From: Rikenellaceae bacterium | GTDB lineage: Bacteria; Bacteroidota; Bacteroidia; Bacteroidales; Rikenellaceae | Assembly (NCBI GenBank): GCA_017415005.1 | Contig: JAFQJK010000008.1 | Coordinates: forward strand, 1 to 42,582 | Length of the DNA: 42,582 nucleotides | Direction: 5' to 3' | In this document: positions 1-9,707 of the stretch, piece after piece | Layout: every line of letters begins with the position of its first letter | Numbering within the stretch: the first letter of the stretch is position 1 | Made by a program: the position numbers and the translations under genes | The notes under the pieces: model-generated | What the model was told of the DNA's origin: nothing | The model's input: the letters and a program-made list of their open reading frames with translations, nothing else | Databases searched by the model: none

Positions 1-161
1 CCGATCACCGCATCGCCGAGGCTGATCGACCCGGGCGAGTGGGCGACCACCGAGAACTCGACGACCGAGTTGTTGTCGCTCAGTCCGTCCACATCGGCAC
101 ATGACCACGCCAGCATCGCAACGCCGGCGAACATGATCTTTCGTAGCAGTCCAAATCCCAT
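1..161 (-). CDS. Truncated lipoprotein, N-terminal part only
   Basis: The frame opens with ATG at 161 and runs off the left edge of the window, so only about 53 residues are visible. They form a lipoprotein signal: a short basic start (GLLRK), a hydrophobic stretch, and a lipobox ending in LAWSC, where the Cys would be lipidated. After it comes an acidic, Asn-rich linker (ADVDGLSDNN) and the start of what looks like a beta-rich domain (VVEFSVVAHSPGS). A second in-frame ATG (residue 10) could also be the start. The gene lies 27 bases downstream of dapD on the same strand and may be read with it, although no functional link is evident. I do not recognise the family. It is probably anchored in the outer or inner membrane as in other Bacteroidales. 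Confidence 0.6.
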   Translation of the reverse strand, partial: MGFGLLRKIMFAGVAMLAWSCADVDGLSDNNSVVEFSVVAHSPGSISLGDAVI

Positions 162-188
162 AAAACTGTCTTTTAGTAACACAATCCG

Positions 189-1019
189 TTACGCCGAAAT
201 ATTGAAATCGCGCAACGCGTCGTTGAGCGACGTTTTACGGTCGGTCGACTCCTTACGCTGCCCAATGATCAGCACACAGGGCACCTGGTATTCACCGGCC
301 GCGAATTTCTTGGGATAGCTCCCGGGGATCGCCACCGAGCGCGGGGGGACAAAGCCCTTGTAGGTCACCGGCTCCGGACCCGTGACGTCGATGATCTTCG
401 TCGAGCCCGTGATCACGACACCGGCCCCGAGCACCGCCTCGCGCCCGATCCGGGCCCCCTCGACGACGATACAGCGCGAACCGACAAAACAGTGGTCCTC
501 CACGATCACCGGCGCAGCCTGCAACGGTTCGAGCACACCGCCGATCCCCACGCCGCCGCTCAGGTGCACCCCTTTACCGATCTGCGCGCACGACCCCACC
601 GTGGCCCACGTGTCGACCATCGTTCCGCTATCGACATAGGCGCCGATGTTCACGTACGAGGGCATCATGATCACGCCCGGCGCCAGGTAGGCCCCGTAGC
701 GCGCCACCGCGGGAGGCACGGCCCGCACGCCCAGCTCGGCATAGTTGCTCTTGAGCTTCATCTTGTCGTGGAACTCGAACGGCCCGGTCTCCATCACGCG
801 CATCTGCTGCACCTGGAAATAGAGCACGACAGCCTTCTTGACCCACTCGTTGACCTGCCACTGCGTACCGTCGCCCACAGGCTCGGCCGTACGCAGCCGT
901 CCCTTGTCGAGCTCCTCGATCACCGCGCGGACGGCCTCCTTGGCCTCCGCCCCGGCAAGCAGCCCCCGCTCGTCCCAGGCCTGCTCGATCCTTGCCTTCA
1001 GTTCCCCTGTCGTTCCCAT
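189..1019 (-). CDS. dapD: 2,3,4,5-tetrahydropyridine-2,6-dicarboxylate N-succinyltransferase
   Basis: DapD transfers a succinyl group from succinyl-CoA to tetrahydrodipicolinate in the succinylase branch of lysine and diaminopimelate synthesis in the cytoplasm. The 276-residue length is normal for the family. An alpha-helical N-terminal region (about 1-95) is followed by a left-handed beta-helix built from hexapeptide repeats, visible as YVNIGAYVDSGTMVDTWATVGSCAQIGKGVHLSGG and the following turns to about residue 225. The conserved GGVLEPLQAAPVIVED stretch and the GSRCIVVEGARIG repeat are typical. Together with the aspartokinase at 3618 it places two lysine/DAP pathway genes in the region, in separate transcription units. 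The gene is divergent from the peptidase at 1196. Family assignment is firm. Confidence 0.95.
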   Translation of the reverse strand: MGTTGELKARIEQAWDERGLLAGAEAKEAVRAVIEELDKGRLRTAEPVGDGTQWQVNEWVKKAVVLYFQVQQMRVMETGPFEFHDKMKLKSNYAELGVRAVPPAVARYGAYLAPGVIMMPSYVNIGAYVDSGTMVDTWATVGSCAQIGKGVHLSGGVGIGGVLEPLQAAPVIVEDHCFVGSRCIVVEGARIGREAVLGAGVVITGSTKIIDVTGPEPVTYKGFVPPRSVAIPGSYPKKFAAGEYQVPCVLIIGQRKESTDRKTSLNDALRDFNISA

Positions 1020-1143
1020 ATGCTTTCGTATATTAACGCAGAAATCTTTTTCAACGGGCGTAAAAGTACAGCTTTTTTGTTAATTTCTTCTATCCGGCAA
1101 CCTATTATCGCCCGTCCCGGCTTGCCTGCCGACGAAAAATCGT

Positions 1144-1151
1144 TATCTTTG
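1144..1151 (+). promoter_or_regulatory. Bacteroidetes-type promoter for the prolyl oligopeptidase
   Basis: TATCTTTG matches the Bacteroidetes -7 consensus TAnnTTTG exactly. A CTTG at 1121-1124 lies 19 bases upstream and fits the -33 element. The start codon follows 44 bases after the motif. Confidence 0.65.
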
Positions 1152-1195
1152 GAAAATTTACCCGCTACCGATAAAGGTAGCTTAAACGACCCGCG

Positions 1196-3328
1196 ATGAA
1201 CACCCGAATGTATACCGCGATCCTGGCCGCCACGGCCCTTGTCGCAAGCTGTAAGAATCCCATGACCATCACACCCCTGCCCTATCCGGTCGCCCGCATG
1301 GACTCGACCGTCGACGATTACCACGGCACGCGCGTTGCCGATCCCTACCGCTGGATGGAAGACGACCAGTCGGCCGAAACCGCTGCATGGGTGGCCGAAG
1401 AAAATGCCGTCACGGCCGACTACCTCGGCCGCATCCCCTACCGCGACGCGGTGCGGGAGCGCCTCACCGAGCTGTGGAACTATCCGAAGTACGGCGTACC
1501 CTCCGAGGTGGGCCCCTACCTGTTCTACTTCATGAACGACGGCCTGCAGAACCAGAGCGTGCTCTACCGCCAGACGGGCACCGACGGCGCGCCTGAGCCT
1601 TTCCTCGACCCCAACACGCTCTCCGACGACGGCACGGTGGCCCTTTCGTCGATCGCGTTCTCGCCCGACGACCGCTACATGGCCTACGTCACGGCCGCCT
1701 CGGGCTCCGACTGGAACGAGATCCGTGTCCGAGAGGTCGCCACGGGCCGCGACCTGCCAGACCTCGTCCGCTGGGTCAAGTTCTCCGGTGCGAGCTGGGG
1801 CGACGGAGGCTTCTATTACAGCCGTTACGACGCGCCGGCCCCGGGCAGCGAACTCTCGGCCCAGAACCGTTTCCAGAAGGTCTACTTCCACCGGCTGGGC
1901 ACCGAACAGTCGGCCGACCGGCTGATCTACGAGGACCGCGAGCACCCGCTGCGCTACTTCAATGCCGAGCAGAGCCGCGACGGCCGCTGGCTCTTCGTCT
2001 GGGGCTCCGAAGGAACGCACGGAGCCGAGATCCTGTATAAAGACCTGACGCAGCCGGGCGCGGATTTCCGGACCCTCTTTCCGGGTTTTGCCAACGACTA
2101 CTCGATCGTCGACTGCCGTGACAACCGGCTGTTGGTGCTGACCAACCAGGAGGCTCCCAACTACCGCCTCGTCGAGGTCGACCTCACGGCCCCGCGGCCG
2201 GCTCCCCGCGATGTGATCGCCGAGGACTCCGGGGTGCTGCTCCAGAACGTCACCCCGGCCGGCGACTACCTGATGGCCACCTACCTCGAGAACGCCTCCA
2301 GTAAAGTCTACCAGTACACCGCCGCCGGCGAGCGCGTACGCGAAGTGGCCCTTGCCGAGCTCGGCACCGTGGCGGGCTTCGACGCCGACCCGGGCCGCAC
2401 GGCAACCTATTATGCCCTCTCGGGCTTCACCGCACCGCCCGTCGTCTATCGCTACGACCTGCAAGGCGGCGAATCGTCGCTCTTCCGCCGCTCCGAGGTG
2501 GCCTACGACCCGTCGTGCTACACCACCGAGCAGACCTTCTTCACCAGCAAGGACGGCACACAGGTTCCGATGTTCCTCGTCCATCGCAAGGACATGAAGC
2601 TCGACGGACAGAATCCCGTATACCTGTACGGCTACGGCGGCTTCAACATCAGTCTCACGCCGGGCTTCTCGCCCGCCTACATCATGTTCATGGAGCAGGG
2701 CGGCGTCTACGCGATGGTCAACCTGCGCGGCGGCGGCGAGTTCGGCGAGCGATGGCACCGTGCCGGCATGCTCGACCGCAAGCAGAACGTCTTCGACGAC
2801 TTCATCGCCGCGGCCGAGTACCTCGTCGCCGAGGGCTATACATCACCCTCGAAGCTGGCGATCGCCGGCGGCTCGAACGGGGGCCTGCTCGTCGGCGCCT
2901 GCATGACCCAGCGCCCCGACCTCTATGCCGTGGCGCTGCCCGCCGTCGGCGTGATGGACATGCTGCGCTACCACCGCTTCACGATCGGCTGGGGCTGGAG
3001 CGTCGAGTATGGCAACAGCGACGACCCGGCACAGTTCGCGTATATTTACAGGTATTCGCCGCTGCACAATATCCGTAAGGGCACCTGCTATCCGGCCACG
3101 CTCATCACCACGGCCGACCACGACGACCGCGTGGTCCCGGCCCACTCGTTCAAGTTCGCCGCGACGCTGCAGGCCGCGCAGGGATGCGACCGCCCGACAC
3201 TGATCCGCATCGACACGAAAGCGGGCCACGGAGCAGGCAAGCCCACCTCGAAAAAGATCGACGAGGTGACCGACCAGTTCTCGTTCCTGTTCTGGAACAC
3301 CGGCACCAAGGTCCGCTTCGACCGGTAG
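1196..3328 (+). CDS. Prolyl oligopeptidase family serine peptidase (S9A), lipoprotein
   Basis: This 710-residue enzyme should cleave short peptides after proline. The N-terminus (MNTRMYTAILAATALVASC) is a lipoprotein signal, so the enzyme is probably periplasmic or surface-anchored. The S9 N-terminal seven-bladed propeller spans roughly residues 30-430 and starts with the typical RVADPYRWMED motif. The alpha/beta-hydrolase domain follows from about 440 (PVYLYGYGGFNISLTP). The catalytic triad can be read as Ser560 in GGSNGG, Asp643 in DHDDRVVP and His678 in KAGHGAGKP, with spacing like that of porcine prolyl oligopeptidase. It is a single-gene unit with its own promoter. A mono-functional lipidated S9A peptidase is common in Bacteroidales. 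The exact substrate range cannot be read from sequence. Confidence 0.93.
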   Translation: MNTRMYTAILAATALVASCKNPMTITPLPYPVARMDSTVDDYHGTRVADPYRWMEDDQSAETAAWVAEENAVTADYLGRIPYRDAVRERLTELWNYPKYGVPSEVGPYLFYFMNDGLQNQSVLYRQTGTDGAPEPFLDPNTLSDDGTVALSSIAFSPDDRYMAYVTAASGSDWNEIRVREVATGRDLPDLVRWVKFSGASWGDGGFYYSRYDAPAPGSELSAQNRFQKVYFHRLGTEQSADRLIYEDREHPLRYFNAEQSRDGRWLFVWGSEGTHGAEILYKDLTQPGADFRTLFPGFANDYSIVDCRDNRLLVLTNQEAPNYRLVEVDLTAPRPAPRDVIAEDSGVLLQNVTPAGDYLMATYLENASSKVYQYTAAGERVREVALAELGTVAGFDADPGRTATYYALSGFTAPPVVYRYDLQGGESSLFRRSEVAYDPSCYTTEQTFFTSKDGTQVPMFLVHRKDMKLDGQNPVYLYGYGGFNISLTPGFSPAYIMFMEQGGVYAMVNLRGGGEFGERWHRAGMLDRKQNVFDDFIAAAEYLVAEGYTSPSKLAIAGGSNGGLLVGACMTQRPDLYAVALPAVGVMDMLRYHRFTIGWGWSVEYGNSDDPAQFAYIYRYSPLHNIRKGTCYPATLITTADHDDRVVPAHSFKFAATLQAAQGCDRPTLIRIDTKAGHGAGKPTSKKIDEVTDQFSFLFWNTGTKVRFDR

Positions 3329-3408
3329 GCCGCACGGGCCATATCCGGGGGCAGGACCCGGCACCCGAACCGTCGCCAGCAACCTCCCCGGAGACGCACC
3401 CCGCAAAA

Positions 3409-3435
3409 CCGGGCGGCCTGCAGCAGACCGCCCGG
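3409..3435 (+). terminator. Possible hairpin terminator after the peptidase gene
   Basis: An 8-bp GC-only inverted repeat (3409-3416 with 3428-3435) with an 11-base loop lies 80 bases past the stop codon. No T-tract follows, so this is a weak call. Confidence 0.3.
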
Positions 3436-3617
3436 CGCCCCGGACAAGCCGCCGCCGGAACGTCCGCTGCCCGTTGGCAGTACCACGATACAATGCCTCA
3501 GGCCGGAAGCCGCGTCTGCGACGCATCGCCGCCCCGGCCGCTTCATATATTGAGAAACATACCGGAACATCGCCGGCCGCCGGCTTCCGATGCCCGGTCA
3601 GCAAGCTACCGACCCGG

Positions 3618-4943
3618 ATGAGAGTCTTCAAATTCGGCGGCGCCTCGGTCCGTTCGGCCGAGGGTGTCCGCAACCTCTGCCAGATCGCGGCGGCCGAACC
3701 CCGCCCGCTGTTCATCGTCGTCTCGGCCATGGGCAAGACGACCAACGCCCTCGAAGAGGTGCTCGCCCACTGCATGCAGGGCGACACCGACAAGGCTCTG
3801 GAACGAGCGGCCGAGATACGCCGATACCACGACGCCATCGCCTCGGAGCTGTCCGCCCGGGCAGCTTCCGGAGCTCCGAACGCCGTATCGGCCCGCGCCG
3901 TCGCCCCACAGGACCGCCCCGACGCACGCCCGACGCTCAACGCCCTCTACGCAGGCCTTGACGAGCGTATCCGCGCGACCGGGCCGCAAAGCAACTACGA
4001 CCGCGCCTACGACGCACTGGTCAGCTACGGCGAATTGCTCTCGACCGTGATCGTCTCGGCTTACCTGCATGCACAGGGCCTCGCCAACCGCTGGATCGAT
4101 ATGCGCGCCTGCCTGATCACCGACGACCGCTTCCGCGAAGCCAACATCGACCCCGACGAGTCGGCCGCGAGGCTCCGCGCCGCAATTGCAGACGCATCCG
4201 AGGACCTTTTCGTGGGCCAGGGCTTTATCGGGGCCACAACCACCGGCCAGCCCACGACGCTGGGCCGCGAGGGTTCCGACTACTCGGCCGCCATGGTCGC
4301 CAACCTGCTCGACGCCGAATCGGTGGCGATCTGGAAGGATGTCGACGGCATCCTCAATGCCGACCCGCGCCGCTTCAGCGACACGGTCCACATCCCCGAG
4401 CTCACCTACCTCGACGCCATCGAGCTCGCGTACAGCGGCGCTCAGGTTATCCATCCCAAGACGATCAAGCCGCTCCAGAACAAGGGCATCCCGCTCTACG
4501 TCCGGCCCTTCGGCGACCGCAGCAAGCCCGGCAGCGTGATCCGCGCCCAGGTGACGCAGGGCATCCATATCCCGGTCCTGATCCTCAAGGAACGGCAGAC
4601 GCTCGTCACGATCCGCCCCAAGGACTTCTCGTTCGTGCTCGAAGAACGCCTCGCCGACATCTTCTCCGTCTTCCGCAGCCATCGTGTCAAGATCAACATG
4701 ATCCAGAGCTCGGCCGTCAGCCTGAGCCTCTGCGTCGACGACGCGCGCGGACTGCACGAGGCGGTCGAGACCCTTCAACAGGACTTCCGCGTGATGTACA
4801 ACGGCCATATGGAACTGCTCACGGTCCGGGGTTACGACCAGCCGATCTACGACCGCTACGCCACAACGCCCGACGTCTTCCTCGTCCAGCGCACGCGCCG
4901 CAGCCTGCGCATCGTGCGCCGCCAGGCCGAGGAGCTGCTCTGA
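3618..4943 (+). CDS. lysC: Monofunctional aspartate kinase
   Basis: Aspartokinase phosphorylates L-aspartate, the first step toward lysine, DAP, threonine and methionine. The frame stays open further upstream, but I chose ATG 3618 because it places the invariant KFGGAS motif at residues 5-10, as in the family. Other signatures are YGELLST, GREGSDYSAAM (usually GRGGSDYSA) and WKDVDGILNADPR, followed by YLDAIELAYSGAQVIHPKTI. The C-terminal region from about residue 305 (LVTIRPKDFSFV... MIQSSAVSLSLCVDD) is the paired ACT regulatory domain, which implies amino-acid feedback control. At 441 residues it has no fused homoserine dehydrogenase. No other aspartate-pathway gene is adjacent. A weak TATATTGA at about 3546 could be the promoter. 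Confidence 0.92.
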   Translation: MRVFKFGGASVRSAEGVRNLCQIAAAEPRPLFIVVSAMGKTTNALEEVLAHCMQGDTDKALERAAEIRRYHDAIASELSARAASGAPNAVSARAVAPQDRPDARPTLNALYAGLDERIRATGPQSNYDRAYDALVSYGELLSTVIVSAYLHAQGLANRWIDMRACLITDDRFREANIDPDESAARLRAAIADASEDLFVGQGFIGATTTGQPTTLGREGSDYSAAMVANLLDAESVAIWKDVDGILNADPRRFSDTVHIPELTYLDAIELAYSGAQVIHPKTIKPLQNKGIPLYVRPFGDRSKPGSVIRAQVTQGIHIPVLILKERQTLVTIRPKDFSFVLEERLADIFSVFRSHRVKINMIQSSAVSLSLCVDDARGLHEAVETLQQDFRVMYNGHMELLTVRGYDQPIYDRYATTPDVFLVQRTRRSLRIVRRQAEELL

Positions 4944-5411
4944 CGCGGCAGGCATGCCGCCGGGGTAAGGGCCCACACCGGTTGCGCACCGGTGCCGCCT
5001 GCGGGCGCCACCGCACCGGCCTCAGCAACGGAAACGACAACAGGCGCTCCATCCGACCGGCAAGCCGGCCGTCCCTCCTCTACACACATCCCCTCCGCAG
5101 TGCCTGCCCTTCCGGACCGGCAAGCTCCCCTACACCCTCTCCTCCGTATCCCGAGGCCGAGGCTGTCCCCTGCCCCCGACCGTTACGCGCAGCCCCGCAC
5201 CAAAGAACAGAGCTTTCTCAAGACATGCTACGAGGTATGTTCCTCCTCCGGCCCGCGCCACAAGCGCACACTCCGATACGCCCTCCCCAACAAGACACGT
5301 GCACCCCGTCCATCAGCCCTCCCGGCCACCAACTATTTCACACGCCGGCCGGCGCATCGTCCCGAGAAAATGCTATCTTTGTCATACCGACCAACCTAAA
5401 ACAACCGCACC
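4944..5411. other. Gene-free stretch between lysC and the GH31 gene
   Basis: No convincing coding frame is present in this 468-base GC-rich stretch. Just past the lysC stop is a small stem (4945-4950 with 4955-4960), and then a second one made of two ACCGGT copies (4977-4982 and 4988-4993). Either could help end lysC transcription. The right end carries the promoter of the GH31 gene. The middle, about 5000-5340, is C-rich with no recognisable structure. Confidence 0.5.
5374..5381 (+). promoter_or_regulatory. Promoter -7 element for the GH31 gene
   Basis: TATCTTTG is an exact match to TAnnTTTG and lies 30 bases before the start codon, giving a very short leader. No clear -33 TTTG is visible at the expected distance. 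Confidence 0.6.
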
Positions 5412-7655
5412 ATGAACATACGTAGACTCCTCTGCCTGCTGGCGTTCACCGGCACCCTCTCCGCCGCGCAGGCACAGACCGCCTTCCTCTGCGACCGCGG
5501 CATCGCCGTCTTCTATCCCGAGGTCTTCGACTCGGCCCGCCTGATGCCGTCGCTGGCCATTGTCCGCGACCTCGCCCCCGCCGGCAAGCTGCCGGCCAAA
5601 TGGGCGCTCAGGCCCGAATACACCGAGGAGAACGGCAAAGCAGTGATCCGCATCGCCTATCCCGAGGGCGCCGACCTCTACGGTACGGGCGAGGTGATCG
5701 GCGACCTGCGCCGCAACGGCACCGAGGTGAGCCTGTGGAATACCGACAACTACGCCTACAAAGCCCACGACGGCAAGCAGCTCTACCAGTCGCACCCGTG
5801 GATCCTCGGCCTGCGCCCCGACGGCACGGCCTTCGGCATCCTCATCGACAACACCTGGAAGCAACGCTTCACGCTCGGCAACCCGATCGAGATCGTCTCC
5901 GAAGGACCTGCCCCGCGCGTGGTGATTATCGAGAGACAGACCCCGCAGCAGGTCATGCAGGCGCTGGCCGACCTGACGGGGCACATGGAGCTGCCGCCGC
6001 TTTGGGCGCTCGGCTTCCAGCAATGCCGCTACTCCTATTTCCCCGACAGCCGTGTCCGCGAGATCGCCGACGAGTTCCGCACGCGCCGCCTGCCGTGCGA
6101 CGTGATCTGGATGGATATCGACTACATGGACGGCTTCCGCTGCTTCACCTTCGACAAGGAGCGCTTTCCCGACCCGGGGGCGCTGAACGACTACCTGCAC
6201 GGCAAACAGTTCAAATCGGTCTACATGATCGACCCGGGCCTCAAGCAGGACGAGAACTATTTCGCTTACAGGCAGGGTATGGACAAAGACCTGTGGGTCA
6301 AAGACAAGGACGGCAACGTGTTCATCGGCAACGTCTGGCCGGGCCCCTGCGCCTTCCCCGACTTCACGCGACCCGAGACCCGCGCATGGTGGAGCAGCCT
6401 CTATAAAGACTTCGTCGCCACGGGCATCGACGGCGTGTGGAACGACATGAACGAGCCGGCGGTCTTCGGCGGCGTCGACTTCTCGATGCCCGAGGACAAC
6501 CGCCACGCCGGGGGCGGCGACCTGCCGGCCGACATCCACCGCCGCTACCACAACGTATACGGCATGCTGATGATCCAGGCCACGCGCGAGGGCATCCTCA
6601 CAGCCCATCCCGACAAGCGCCCGTTCGTCCTCTCGCGCGCCAACTTCCTCGGCGGCCACCGCTACGGTGCGACCTGGACCGGCGACAATGCCTCGACATG
6701 GGACTACCTGCGCGTATCGATCCCGATGTCCATGACGCTCGGCCTCTCGGGCCAGCCCTTCAACGGACCCGACATCGGCGGCTTCGGCGGCAACGCCGAC
6801 CCGGAGCTGCTGGCCCACTGGATGGCCGTAGGAGCCTACTACCCCTTCTCGCGCAACCATTCGTCGGCCGGGACCGCCGACCAGGAGCCGTGGGTGTTCG
6901 GCCCCGAGGTGGAGAACATCTCGCGCACGGCCCTCGAGCGCCGCTACCGCCTGCTCCCTTACCTGTACACCACGTTCCGCGAGGCTTCGCAGAACGGCAT
7001 GCCCGTCATGCGCCCCGTTTTCATGGCCGATCCCGCCGATCCCGCGCTGCGGCAGGAACAGGAGGCCTTCCTGCTCGGCGGCGACCTACTCGTGATCCCG
7101 CGCTGGAGCTCCGACCCGGCGTTGCCCAAAGGCGACTGGGATATCCTCAAGCTCGAGGACACCGACGACGGCTACCAGCCCTACGTGGCGCTGCGCCCGG
7201 GCGCCATCGTCCCGATGCACCGCGCGGTCCAGAACACCGAGCAGTACCGCGCCGACTCGATCACGCTGCTCGTCAATCCGCTCCCGAACGGTAAGGCCGA
7301 GGGTACGCTCTACGACGATGCCGGCAACGGCTTCGGTTACCGCGAGGGCGACTACTCGCTCTGCCGCTTCACCGCCTCGCGCCGGGGCGGCCGGCTGCGC
7401 GTCGATGTCCGCCAGACCGAGGGAGACCGCCCCTCGGCCCGCGTCTACCGGATCGGCTACGTGACCGACGAGGGGATCGCCTACACCGACTGGACGGCCT
7501 CGACGACGCTATACGCCCCCTTCCGCCCCGATACGCAGGAGGGCATCGACCTCACGAAGCTGAAAATGTCCGAACGGAATTTCAATGGCAGCAAGAGCCT
7601 GCGCAACATGATGACCGACAATCCGGTCGAAGTCCCCGAGGGCGCGTTCTTCTAA
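5412..7655 (+). CDS. GH31 alpha-glucosidase family glycoside hydrolase, secreted
   Basis: This is a retaining hydrolase of family GH31, most likely acting on alpha-glucosides or alpha-xylosides. A signal peptide (MNIRRLLCLLAFTGTLSAAQAQ) directs it out of the cytoplasm. After an N-terminal beta-sandwich (about 25-190, with the YGTGEVIGDLRRNG motif), the TIM barrel begins near PPLWALGFQQCRYSY. The IWMDIDYMDGFRCFTFD motif is typical of the alpha-glucosidase branch. The nucleophile is Asp345 in WNDMNEPAVF and the acid/base is Asp425 in WTGDNAS. C-terminal beta domains follow to residue 747. No extra binding module is seen. It stands alone between a promoter at 5374 and the terminator at 7712, with no SusC/SusD partner here. 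Substrate is inferred only at family level. Confidence 0.93.
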   Translation: MNIRRLLCLLAFTGTLSAAQAQTAFLCDRGIAVFYPEVFDSARLMPSLAIVRDLAPAGKLPAKWALRPEYTEENGKAVIRIAYPEGADLYGTGEVIGDLRRNGTEVSLWNTDNYAYKAHDGKQLYQSHPWILGLRPDGTAFGILIDNTWKQRFTLGNPIEIVSEGPAPRVVIIERQTPQQVMQALADLTGHMELPPLWALGFQQCRYSYFPDSRVREIADEFRTRRLPCDVIWMDIDYMDGFRCFTFDKERFPDPGALNDYLHGKQFKSVYMIDPGLKQDENYFAYRQGMDKDLWVKDKDGNVFIGNVWPGPCAFPDFTRPETRAWWSSLYKDFVATGIDGVWNDMNEPAVFGGVDFSMPEDNRHAGGGDLPADIHRRYHNVYGMLMIQATREGILTAHPDKRPFVLSRANFLGGHRYGATWTGDNASTWDYLRVSIPMSMTLGLSGQPFNGPDIGGFGGNADPELLAHWMAVGAYYPFSRNHSSAGTADQEPWVFGPEVENISRTALERRYRLLPYLYTTFREASQNGMPVMRPVFMADPADPALRQEQEAFLLGGDLLVIPRWSSDPALPKGDWDILKLEDTDDGYQPYVALRPGAIVPMHRAVQNTEQYRADSITLLVNPLPNGKAEGTLYDDAGNGFGYREGDYSLCRFTASRRGGRLRVDVRQTEGDRPSARVYRIGYVTDEGIAYTDWTASTTLYAPFRPDTQEGIDLTKLKMSERNFNGSKSLRNMMTDNPVEVPEGAFF

Positions 7656-7711
7656 CCCTTCCCCCACCCCGGCTCTCCGGACAATTACAACCGCACCTCC
7701 CCGAACCTACA

Positions 7712-7756
7712 AAAAGCGATACTCCCGGCCAGATGAAGGCCGGGAGTATCGCTTTT
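7712..7756. terminator. Long bidirectional terminator hairpin
   Basis: A perfect 19-bp inverted repeat (7712-7730 with 7738-7756) with a 7-base loop separates the convergent GH31 and GH127 genes. The stem ends in an A-run on the left and a T-run on the right, so it can work as an intrinsic terminator in both directions. Confidence 0.85.
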
Positions 7757-7790
7757 CACATCTTACTCCGGAACTCGTCGAGCTGCGCCG

Positions 7791-9707
7791 CTACTCGGCC
7801 GGCACGAACGACGGCTTATCGTTCTCCTTGAACGGCACGGGCGGCGTGGCCATCGGCCCCGACCCGTCGACCGGCAGCCACGAGCGGTACAGCGCCCCGG
7901 TCGCCCCGGCCGACGCAAAGTCGCACAGGCGCACCGTCACCGACTGCCCGTCCGGCCCCTTCCCCTTCGCGTCGTACAGCACGATCGGCGCGAAGCGGCG
8001 GTCGGCAGCCGTATACTCCGCCGCAGCCACGGGCATCAGGTCGAGCGTCGCCGCATCGAAGGTCGGGATCGCCTCCGCATCCTCCGCGTTGCGCGACTGG
8101 TCCCAGGCCAGCAACAGCGGCCCGCGATACACCGACGTGCATCCCCCGACATACCGGTCGCCGCGCAGATAATGCGGGGTCATATCCAGTTCGAGCTCGA
8201 TCCGGTCGCCCTTCTTCCATCGCCGGCTGACCGTCAGATAGCTCCCGGCCTCAGCCTGCAGATCCGTAGCCTTGCCTCCCGCCACCACGCGCGCCTTCGT
8301 TTGCTTCGACCAGCCCGGAATCCGCAGGTGGATCACGCCATCGGTCGTACGCTCCGGATCGATGTGAACGACGACCCTGCCCGAGACCGGATAGTCGGTC
8401 TCGTTGGTGATCTTCCAGCGGCGCCCCTGAAGGTCCGCGATCTTCACCTCGCCCGGTCCGTAGTGATTGACATACAAGGCATCTTCGTCACCCGATTCAT
8501 TCGTCATTACGGCCCAGTCGGGCAACATACCGAGCCCCCGCGGCCCGTTGACCGAGCAGCAGTTGAGCTCGGGCGTCCCGGGACGCGACTGGAAAACGAT
8601 CGTATGGGCCGAGGCCTCGCGCTTGCCATCCATCGGCGTGTCGTAGGTCACCCAGCGCCCGCTCGGGTGCGCATAGGCCAGCACGGCGTTCCACAGCGCC
8701 AGCTCGAGCGCATCGGCCACGGCCGGGTCGTGCGTCATGCGCAGCGCGTCGACCGACAGCGCGATCCACGACACGGTGCAGCACGTTTCGACGGCTCCCA
8801 TCCTGAACGGATTGCCCACCGCCCCCTCGCCCGCCGTGAACGAACCGTTGTTGTGAATGTCCGTCTCGCGGATGCTGTGCCAGAGGTTCATGAACGCCGT
8901 CCGGTACGACTCGTCGCCCGTGATCCGGTACAGCCCGGCCATCATCTGCATGCAGTGCAGGCTCTCCCACCTCGGCTTCGGCGTCAGGTAGAACGGCGTT
9001 CCGGACAGCCCCTGCCGGTAATAGTCGCCAGCCCCCTCGACCTCCCACTCGCGCAGCGTCTCGAGCGCCATGTCGAGGTAGCGCCGCTCTCCCGTCGCTT
9101 CGTAGAGCAGCGTCATACCGTGCCCGATCGCCATATTCATCTCGTAACTGCCCGCCTCGTGCAGCTTGCGTCCCCCATCGAGATAGGCCGCACACACCCG
9201 GTCACCGATCCGGCGCGCCACGCGGAGCGCCTGCTCCGATCCCGTCCGGTCATGGCAGGACAACAACCCGTACAACATATGCGTATGTCCCCAGAGGTCC
9301 CAGTTACCCATCAGCTGGTCGGCCTCGGCGAAAGGGCCGAGGTAGCCGTTCGGCGCCTGGCAGGCATCGAGCTCGGCCACGAGCGCCCCGGCCAGCGAAT
9401 CGACACGAGGGTCGCCGGCCATGCGCGACAGCGCCACCGTCGCGGTCAGGTGCTTGCCGGCAAACTCGCCGGCCCAGGGCACGGGAAACTCGTAGGGAGG
9501 CCTGCGGTCGCGCACGCGCAGCATCTCGGTCATCATCGGGTTGGCATCCCAGGCGGTCAGGATCCAGTTCGCTACGAGGGCCTCGGTCCGGGCCCCGATC
9601 TCGCCGCCGAAGCGGCACTCCACCTCGGGCATCGCGGCCCGGACCGGCGCCACGGCCAGCGCGAGGGCGCAACCGGCAGCCAAAGGCAGGTTCAGTTTCA
9701 TCTTCAT
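7791..9707 (-). CDS. GH127-type (DUF1680) beta-L-arabinofuranosidase-like hydrolase, secreted
   Basis: The 638-residue protein starts with a signal peptide (to about VRAAMPEV) and then shows the (alpha/alpha)6 barrel of the DUF1680/GH127 clan. Characterised GH127 enzymes use a Zn-bound cysteine nucleophile held by a Glu and three Cys. Matching residues are visible here: Glu307-x-Cys309 in VETCCTVSW and Cys383-Cys384 in ELNCCSVNGPRG, with Cys384 as the expected nucleophile. Their 76-residue spacing is close to that of the bifidobacterial prototype. C-terminal beta domains (about 430-638) follow. GH127 removes beta-L-arabinofuranose, and related families GH146 and others overlap in sequence, so the sugar is uncertain. 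It is a single-gene unit convergent with GH31. A weak promoter-like TATCTTGT on the minus strand lies at 9763-9770. Confidence 0.85.
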   Translation of the reverse strand: MKMKLNLPLAAGCALALAVAPVRAAMPEVECRFGGEIGARTEALVANWILTAWDANPMMTEMLRVRDRRPPYEFPVPWAGEFAGKHLTATVALSRMAGDPRVDSLAGALVAELDACQAPNGYLGPFAEADQLMGNWDLWGHTHMLYGLLSCHDRTGSEQALRVARRIGDRVCAAYLDGGRKLHEAGSYEMNMAIGHGMTLLYEATGERRYLDMALETLREWEVEGAGDYYRQGLSGTPFYLTPKPRWESLHCMQMMAGLYRITGDESYRTAFMNLWHSIRETDIHNNGSFTAGEGAVGNPFRMGAVETCCTVSWIALSVDALRMTHDPAVADALELALWNAVLAYAHPSGRWVTYDTPMDGKREASAHTIVFQSRPGTPELNCCSVNGPRGLGMLPDWAVMTNESGDEDALYVNHYGPGEVKIADLQGRRWKITNETDYPVSGRVVVHIDPERTTDGVIHLRIPGWSKQTKARVVAGGKATDLQAEAGSYLTVSRRWKKGDRIELELDMTPHYLRGDRYVGGCTSVYRGPLLLAWDQSRNAEDAEAIPTFDAATLDLMPVAAAEYTAADRRFAPIVLYDAKGKGPDGQSVTVRLCDFASAGATGALYRSWLPVDGSGPMATPPVPFKENDKPSFVPAE